Notes under the pieces: generated by a model | Told to the model about the DNA's origin: nothing | Seen by the model: the letters and a program-made list of their open reading frames with translations, nothing else | Databases searched by the model: none | DNA from: Methanospirillum sp. | Lineage (GTDB): Archaea > Halobacteriota > Methanomicrobia > Methanomicrobiales > Methanospirillaceae | Assembly: GCA_028679485.1 (NCBI GenBank) | Contig: JAJRBL010000234.1 | Coordinates: forward strand, 1-5,327 | DNA: 5,327 nt | Direction: 5' to 3' | Shown: piece after piece, positions 1 to 3,571 of the stretch | Layout: each line of letters opens with the position of its first letter | Position numbering within the stretch: the first letter of the stretch is position 1 | Translations under genes and position numbers: made by a program

Positions 1-1
1 A

Positions 2-91
2 AAGATCTTTGGTATTACTATCGAAGAGCTCTTCTGTTTTGAAGAAGAAGAAAAACCGGTGCCTCCCGGACAGGAAGATGATATTTCCTGA
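2..91 (+). CDS. C-terminal end of a small XRE-family HTH regulator (partial, cut by left edge)
   Basis: Only the last 29 codons lie in the window, in the frame starting at base 2 and ending with TGA at 89-91. The visible tail (KIFGITIEELFCFEEEE...) lines up with the tail of the complete regulator at 137-361 (RVFGVGIEEVFAYEEEK): 9 of the first 17 positions are identical, and both have the acidic run after the F-x-x-E-E-[LV]-F motif. That motif is the end of the last helix in short Cro/XRE-like regulators of the YozG type. The DNA-binding helices lie outside the window, so the role as a DNA-binding regulator is inferred from the paralogue. It converges on that paralogue, with 45 bases between the two stop codons. 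The start, the promoter and any partner gene cannot be seen. Confidence 0.75.
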   Translation, partial: KIFGITIEELFCFEEEEKPVPPGQEDDIS

Positions 92-136
92 CTGAATAGG
101 GATATACCGGGATACATGGCAGGGGGTATGCATTGG

Positions 137-361
137 TTACTCATCATCGCATACAAAACCGTCTTTCTCCTCTTCATAGGCAAATACCTCTTCGATACCC
201 ACTCCGAACACCCGTGCGATACGGAAGCCGATCTTCATGGATGGGCAGTATTTATCTTTTTCAATAGAAATTATGGTATTGCGGGTTACTCCGATGAGCT
301 GGGCAAGCATCTCCTGTGTCATATTGTGTTCTGCCCGCAATACCTTTATCCGGTTTTTCAT
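137..361 (-). CDS. small XRE/Cro-type helix-turn-helix regulator, 74 aa, last gene of a three-gene operon
   Basis: This is a compact single-domain DNA-binding protein. Residues 1-12 form the first helix (MKNRIKVLRAEH). The helix-turn-helix follows at about 14-41: MTQEMLAQLIGVTR is the first helix and turn, NTIISIEKDKYCPS the recognition helix and the following loop. A last helix (IGFRIARVFGVGIEEVF) and an acidic tail complete it. Length and pattern match the short YozG-like XRE regulators, which are essentially just the DNA-binding domain. In archaea and Gram-positive bacteria these are often encoded beside a small multi-pass membrane protein, as here. The gene starts 11 bases after the stop of the DUF2178-like gene. 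I see no clear Shine-Dalgarno sequence before its ATG, so translation may depend on coupling to the upstream gene. It is a natural candidate to bind the paired sites at 2212-2241 and 3220-3249, but that is inference. The XRE assignment is firm; the target is unknown. Confidence 0.9.
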   Translation of the reverse strand: MKNRIKVLRAEHNMTQEMLAQLIGVTRNTIISIEKDKYCPSMKIGFRIARVFGVGIEEVFAYEEEKDGFVCDDE

Positions 362-372
362 GATTCAAAGGT

Positions 373-951
373 TCAGTATTTTCTGTTGTAATAGAAAATA
401 AACGCTCCGAAGAGAGCAAGGAGCAGGATTGCCCCGGATGCGAGTGTCATTCCTGCGATGGCCTTTTGCTCGTTGTCCTGGAAACTTTCACGCCTGAACT
501 GACAGTATTCCATCGCCTCGAACTCGTTCATGGCGTCGATGTTATGTATCGTTGTTGAACGTATGATATGTTCAGAATTACCGGGAAATTGCGGTCGGTA
601 CATGGTTATCTCCATGGATCTCGTTCCGTCATCATTGGAGATGTATCTTCCGTTTACCGTAGGGGAGAGCGGATCGCTGATCACATACGAGCAGAGGATG
701 ACTGCACCGATAGCGAAGATAATTATGCAGATCTCAAGTGCCCTGAGTGCAGCAAGGGCATGGATCTCCTGTACACGGTCATCCCTGAGTATGATATTCA
801 CCTGTTGCCTGCATGCCAGGATAACAATTATTCCCAGGGGTATAGCGATTACCGGGATAAGGATAAAGCCGGTGGCAATGGACCATCCGATGAGTGATGC
901 CACCAGGCAGGCTGTTAAAAAAGTAAGGTACATAAATGTCTGATATTTCAT
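373..951 (-). CDS. DUF2178-like four-helix membrane protein with a large outside loop, 192 aa
   Basis: Four hydrophobic segments are visible: about residues 9-29, 30-47, 74-92 and 168-188. Between helices 2 and 3 lies a charged, probably cytoplasmic stretch with R-D-D-R-V-Q-E-I (56-63) followed by A-A-L-R-A-L-E-I. This resembles the D-E-R-x-x-x-I ... A-A-L-R-x-L motif of archaeal DUF2178 membrane proteins. A hydrophilic loop of about 75 residues joins helices 3 and 4 and would face outside; as I recall the family, that loop is usually much shorter. The ATG at 949-951 is preferred over an in-frame GTG at 958-960, because GGGTGAT (956-962) is an archaeal Shine-Dalgarno sequence ending 4 bases before the ATG. 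The gene starts 5 bases after the stop of the repeat-protein gene and ends 11 bases before the HTH gene, so co-transcription is very likely. Its proposed job, controlling the HTH regulator from the membrane, rests on gene order only. The family call is from memory of the motif and is moderately sure. Confidence 0.8.
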   Translation of the reverse strand: MKYQTFMYLTFLTACLVASLIGWSIATGFILIPVIAIPLGIIVILACRQQVNIILRDDRVQEIHALAALRALEICIIIFAIGAVILCSYVISDPLSPTVNGRYISNDDGTRSMEITMYRPQFPGNSEHIIRSTTIHNIDAMNEFEAMEYCQFRRESFQDNEQKAIAGMTLASGAILLLALFGAFIFYYNRKY

Positions 952-955
952 CAAT

Positions 956-962
956 ATCACCC
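956..962 (-). promoter_or_regulatory. Shine-Dalgarno GGGTGAT overlapping the upstream stop codon
   Basis: On the minus strand the sequence reads GGG TGA TATTG ATG. GGTGAT is complementary to the usual archaeal 16S rRNA 3' end and lies 4 bases before the ATG at 951. The TGA inside it (957-959) is the stop codon of the upstream repeat-protein gene. This decides the start of the DUF2178-like gene and suggests translational coupling of the two proteins. Confidence 0.75.
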
Positions 963-2207
963 ATGCAGAATGAAACGCTTCTTTTTTGTAACAGTACCAG
1001 GCATGATCTGCAGTGAACCAGGATCAGTTTTAATATTACTGATATTCACCTCGTATTGTCCAGGTGCCAGGGAGTATGTCTGTATCTCGAATGTCCATAA
1101 ATTCTCTCTCCAACTGCTGTTTACAATGGGCATACATCCGGCGATTCCCGAAATAGTCCCCCCCTGTGATTTATCCCGGGGGTTAAAGGTAAAATTGTAG
1201 TTCAGCATCAGGTCAGGCGGGGTTATCTCGACACAGAGGTCTTCACTGGGGGGAAGATTGGTCGTTCCCGAGAGTACATATTTTTCATTGACACTCATCC
1301 GGGGGAGTGCATCAATGGTTATATACGTCATTGAACTGTTTATCCCTCCTGATCTCTTTGCGTTGCCAGGAAGCGGATCTTCCCGACTCCCGGTGTAATT
1401 CCATTCAAGACTGGCGGATATGGTTTCTGATCGGTTTCCCTGCCTGAGATCTCCGGGAGCAGAAACCGTCATCCGGTACGATCCCGGGGGTATCCCAGAG
1501 GGGAGCATGGCAGACCACCTGTTTATCCCTTCAGCTCCCTGGATTACGGTGCCGTTTCCCAGGTAATTGGAATTGCCTGTTATCGTGGTCCCGGTTTTTT
1601 CTTCTATCTTCCAGACTAACGGAGTTGCGGGTACAAGACTGGTAATGCCGGTTATTTCAAAAGGAGCTGTTTCTCCGGACACCGGGTTGATCCTGATAAA
1701 AGGGATCTCTCTCCGTTCCTTTTTCCTTACACATCCCCCGCTGCAGGTATCGTTCCCCAGGGTGAACTGAAAGGAGGCAATCCGTCCACTCTCAATAATC
1801 CGGGTATAATTATCCACATAATCGACGGTTTTAAAGACGACCAGATATTCTGCGGGTTCCAGTGAAGAGATATTAACCGTTCCTTTCCAGAAATTCCATA
1901 CATTATCATTCCCGGTAAACCATACCTCATCACCCCTGGCAACCGGTTTGTTTTTGTCATCATCCAGGGAAAAAAAATTCTTTAACGGGTATACATAGGT
2001 TTGAATATGTGTTTTTTCCGGAAGGTTGGTCTTTCCGGTAAGGACCAGGAAATTGTTATCATCAACATTCCGGTCAGTCACCGGATCGACGGTTATCACC
2101 GGGATGAGGAACAGAACCGGGGATTTGATGAAAAAAACCGATATAAACATTGCAACGAGGATTAACGCGGATATTATTCCTGCATAGGTGAGGTATTTCT
2201 TTTTCAT
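957..2207 (-). CDS. membrane-anchored extracellular protein with three repeat domains, 416 aa, first gene of the operon
   Basis: The N-terminus has lysines (2-4), then one hydrophobic segment at about 6-27 with a second hydrophobic patch to 38. There is no clear signal-peptidase site, so it is probably an uncleaved anchor. Three related domains of about 110-125 residues follow, starting near 38 (ITVDPV), 170 (FIRINPV) and 295 (YITIDALP). Each contains a G-x-T-[NS]-L strand, a W-containing strand, a P-[AG]-x-Y near the middle or end and a final beta strand, suggesting an Ig-like beta-sandwich. The second has G-I-N-R-W-S, also found in the first domain of the 3195-2410 protein. A basic linker with CSGGC (155-159) joins domains 1 and 2. 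Several N-x-S/T sequons fit an extracellular, possibly glycosylated protein. The ATG at 2207 is preferred: an upstream in-frame TTG (2243) falls inside the apparent TATA box. Similar domains occur in Methanomicrobiales surface proteins, as I recall. The ligand or partner is unknown. Confidence 0.85.
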   Translation of the reverse strand: MKKKYLTYAGIISALILVAMFISVFFIKSPVLFLIPVITVDPVTDRNVDDNNFLVLTGKTNLPEKTHIQTYVYPLKNFFSLDDDKNKPVARGDEVWFTGNDNVWNFWKGTVNISSLEPAEYLVVFKTVDYVDNYTRIIESGRIASFQFTLGNDTCSGGCVRKKERREIPFIRINPVSGETAPFEITGITSLVPATPLVWKIEEKTGTTITGNSNYLGNGTVIQGAEGINRWSAMLPSGIPPGSYRMTVSAPGDLRQGNRSETISASLEWNYTGSREDPLPGNAKRSGGINSSMTYITIDALPRMSVNEKYVLSGTTNLPPSEDLCVEITPPDLMLNYNFTFNPRDKSQGGTISGIAGCMPIVNSSWRENLWTFEIQTYSLAPGQYEVNISNIKTDPGSLQIMPGTVTKKKRFILHG

Positions 2208-2211
2208 GAAA

Positions 2212-2241
2212 GCACAATGTAATATTTTTTGTGCACGATGC
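2212..2241 (-). promoter_or_regulatory. paired 9-base operator-like sites in the operon promoter
   Basis: On the plus strand, GCACAATGT (2212-2220) and GCACGATGC (2233-2241) are two copies of GCAYNATGY with starts 21 bases apart, about two helical turns. They fill the space between the TATA-like element (2242-2254) and the ATG at 2207, so a bound protein would cover the transcription start. The same pair with the same spacing lies before the 3195-2410 gene. This placement suggests repression. The HTH protein of this operon is the obvious candidate binder, by inference. Confidence 0.55.
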
Positions 2242-2254
2242 AATATATTTTTAT
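2242..2254 (-). promoter_or_regulatory. TATA-box-like element of the three-gene operon
   Basis: On the minus strand the region reads gaagataaaaatatattg: a purine-rich BRE-like stretch followed by an A/T-only run. It is centred about 40 bases before the ATG at 2207. With the usual archaeal distance of about 25 bases to the start of transcription, the leader would be only about 12-16 bases. This fits the lack of a Shine-Dalgarno sequence before this gene. Confidence 0.5.
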
Positions 2255-2325
2255 CTTCTCCGTCTTTTCCTCGTATGCCGGGTATATCTGATCCCGGGAT
2301 GAATGATATTCTCCTTATCTATTCT

Positions 2326-2340
2326 CCTGTCATGGACAGG
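2326..2340. repeat. perfect short inverted repeat, CCTGTC-ATG-GACAGG
   Basis: A 6-base stem with a 3-base loop lies in the 202-base spacer between the two minus-strand transcription units. Neither side has a following T-run, so it is not a clear intrinsic terminator. It could be a protein site, an RNA hairpin or chance. The rest of the spacer (about 2255-2401) shows another perfect palindrome, ATCCCGGGAT at 2291-2300, and nothing that looks like a gene. Confidence 0.4.
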
Positions 2341-2401
2341 TGGTTCTTTCCCTCGTTCCTGAAGACTGTTCATCACAATTCCCGCGCTTTTGGTTACGTC
2401 G

Positions 2402-2406
2402 AAAAA
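2402..2406 (-). terminator. possible T-run terminator after the secreted two-domain protein gene
   Basis: On the minus strand the stop codon TAA (2412-2410) is followed by CTATTTTTCG, an uninterrupted T5 run 3 bases after the stop. Archaeal transcription often ends at such T-runs without a hairpin. The run is short and no second run follows closely, so some read-through into the operon downstream is plausible. Confidence 0.3.
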
Positions 2407-2409
2407 TAG

Positions 2410-3195
2410 TTATTTCAGGGTAAAGACTGCAGAACCAGAGATATTACCTGGAACCATCCTGTCACTGAATATCTCTCCCCTGATAGTCGATACGGTAACA
2501 TTATACTCTCCGGGGTTGAGGAAATTTGTATCCAGGGCAAATGTAACCAGGTTTGAACCGGTTCCTCTTGTTACCTGGGAGTTTGCCACGGTTCCGGTGA
2601 AGGTACCGGATTTTTGCTGTTCCAGGTATGCCGGTGTTACTTCCCAGAGTAACATCGTGCCAACCTGGAGATTTGTCTTCCCGGTGATAAGAAACTGGTC
2701 GCCTTTATCTCTGTTGTTCAGGGGATCGATCGCGATAAAGGCATTTTTCTGGTTCTCTCCTGACACCTCGTTATCTGACCCGAGAAATGTCCCGGTTAGT
2801 ATAACCCTGGCAGATGCAGAGGTATTTCCGATTTCGTATCCAGTTTTATCCTGGTTTAAACCCTTTTTCTCTGTCACATTGACGAGGTAATCGCCGGGTT
2901 TTATCACCGAAGTATCGACAGGGACAGACCACCGGTTGATGCCGTTTGTTCCTTTCAGTATCACAGCACCTGAATTATACCCGCCATCCTGTATCCTGAC
3001 AAAGAGTTCTGTCCCCTCAGCGAGATCAGTTGTTCCTGACAGGATGACAAGATCACCCACGGGTGTTGAATCAACCGGATCGATCGTGATATACGGTTTT
3101 CCGACAGGATTTCCGCTTGCAAGACTTGTACACACAAGAACAGCCACCAGGAAGATGGCTGCAAGGTAATCGGATCGTATGTTGTGGATAATCAT
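2410..3195 (-). CDS. secreted protein with two repeat domains, 261 aa
   Basis: The N-terminus has a signal peptide: a short polar start with R7, a hydrophobic core at about 10-25, and a small-residue region (SLASG, 24-28) where cleavage is likely. Two domains of about 110 residues follow: the first from about 35 (YITIDPVDSTPVGD, G-T-T-D-L at 54-58, G-I-N-R-W-S at 85-90, P-G-D-Y at 100-103), the second from about 153 (FIAIDPL, G-K-T-N-L, P-G-E-Y, N-V-T-V-S). The same domain occurs three times in the 2207-957 protein, so the two proteins are related and probably act in the same place. There is no C-terminal membrane segment or sorting signal, so it may be released or held by partners. Cys22 lies in the hydrophobic core but lacks a good lipobox. 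The ATG at 3195 has only a weak GGT upstream. The gene has its own promoter region with the same paired sites as the operon. Function unknown; an extracellular binding or adhesion role is an inference. Confidence 0.85.
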   Translation of the reverse strand: MIIHNIRSDYLAAIFLVAVLVCTSLASGNPVGKPYITIDPVDSTPVGDLVILSGTTDLAEGTELFVRIQDGGYNSGAVILKGTNGINRWSVPVDTSVIKPGDYLVNVTEKKGLNQDKTGYEIGNTSASARVILTGTFLGSDNEVSGENQKNAFIAIDPLNNRDKGDQFLITGKTNLQVGTMLLWEVTPAYLEQQKSGTFTGTVANSQVTRGTGSNLVTFALDTNFLNPGEYNVTVSTIRGEIFSDRMVPGNISGSAVFTLK

Positions 3196-3219
3196 CGTAC
3201 CACATGATCAAATAGTTTT

Positions 3220-3249
3220 GCATTATGCATAAAACTTTTGGCATTATGT
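3220..3249 (-). promoter_or_regulatory. paired 9-base operator-like sites before the two-domain secreted protein gene
   Basis: GCATTATGC (3220-3228) and GCATTATGT (3241-3249) on the plus strand are two copies of GCAYNATGY, starts 21 bases apart, as in the operon promoter at 2212-2241. The first is a perfect palindrome about its centre base and extends to a near-palindrome, TTTTGCATTATGCATAAAA (3216-3234). The pair lies 24 bases before the ATG at 3195. Its distal copy abuts an A-rich, TATA-like stretch on the minus strand (about 3245-3261, aaaaatacataa). The geometry matches the operon promoter, which suggests one regulator controls both. Confidence 0.55.
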
Positions 3250-3261
3250 ATTTTTTTTTTT

Positions 3262-3490
3262 GCTTTCCCAGATCCTATGCCTGCAAGATCCAGGCCCGGA
3301 GTCCAGATTCTCATGTGCTGCACCGGGAAAAATTCCAAAAGACCACTTCTCTTTGCCCGGGGTACCCTGTTTGGACCAGGTCCTGAGATGTTTCTCCGGC
3401 TGTTCTCTCTCCTTATGGCTTGGAATGAATCACGGAACCGGGATATCGATTTCTCCCTGGCGATACCTGGCAGATATTACAATTGCCTCT
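3262..3490. other. non-coding, relatively GC-rich spacer between divergent genes
   Basis: I see no convincing gene here. Plus-strand reading frames stay open (from a TTG at 3238 and an ATG at 3260) but have low-complexity starts, no Shine-Dalgarno sequence and no recognisable domain; a minus-strand frame of about 60 codons has no start. The stretch is GC-richer than the A/T-rich promoter zones on both sides. It holds several short palindromes: GGGTACCC near 3359-3367, GGACC-A-GGTCC near 3372-3382, and CCCGG...CCGGG around 3295-3330. It might be a long leader for the minus-strand gene, transcribed from the TATTTATATT-like element (minus strand, about 3492-3502), a small RNA, or a decayed gene. 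A T11 tract (3251-3261) marks its left end. Confidence 0.4.
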
Positions 3491-3491
3491 T

Positions 3492-3531
3492 AATATAAAT
3501 ATTATAATTTTTGCATATGCACAAAATATAG
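3492..3531 (+). promoter_or_regulatory. promoter region of the DUF362 gene with palindrome TGCATATGCA
   Basis: Two TATA-like stretches are visible on the plus strand: aatataaatattataat (about 3492-3508) and aaaatatag (3523-3531). They would give leaders of roughly 45 and 20 bases. Between them lies a perfect 10-base palindrome, TGCATATGCA (3512-3521), flanked by TTTT and by CAAAA. It resembles the 3216-3234 site without its central base. It may be a variant operator for the same regulator, but it is single and differs in half-site spacing, so the link is weak. The A/T stretch also reads as a TATA box on the minus strand, so the promoter may be bidirectional. Confidence 0.45.
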
Positions 3532-3571
3532 ATATTAGTACTTCAGATTCTCCATCACGATAGTGACAACC

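Noticed and set aside
40..56. T-rich run on the minus strand (ttttt then cttcttcttc) as terminator of the operon
   Set aside because: It reads through the Glu-codon run of the convergent HTH gene, so the composition is explained by coding; it could still help termination, but nothing distinguishes this.
530..943. 137- and 109-codon open frames on the plus strand
   Set aside because: Both are antisense to the DUF2178-like gene, whose helices, start signal and operon position are convincing.
2208..2243. TTG start giving the repeat protein 12 extra residues
   Set aside because: The TTG falls at the edge of the TATA-like element, and the 12 residues precede a normal lysine-rich membrane-anchor start at ATG 2207.
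2390..2890. 166-codon open frame on the plus strand
   Set aside because: It is antisense to the two-domain secreted protein, which has a signal peptide and clear repeat domains; the translation is a mirror of that gene.
3100..3195. lipoprotein signal at Cys22 of the 261-aa protein
   Set aside because: The residue before the cysteine is valine and the surrounding sequence is uniform hydrophobic core, so it is not a lipobox; an ordinary signal peptide fits better.
3238..3498. 86-codon plus-strand open frame in the spacer, with a 77-codon frame overlapping it
   Set aside because: The start is TTG inside an operator-like site and the frame then runs through a T11 tract; no Shine-Dalgarno sequence, no domain, and the stop-free length fits the GC-rich composition.
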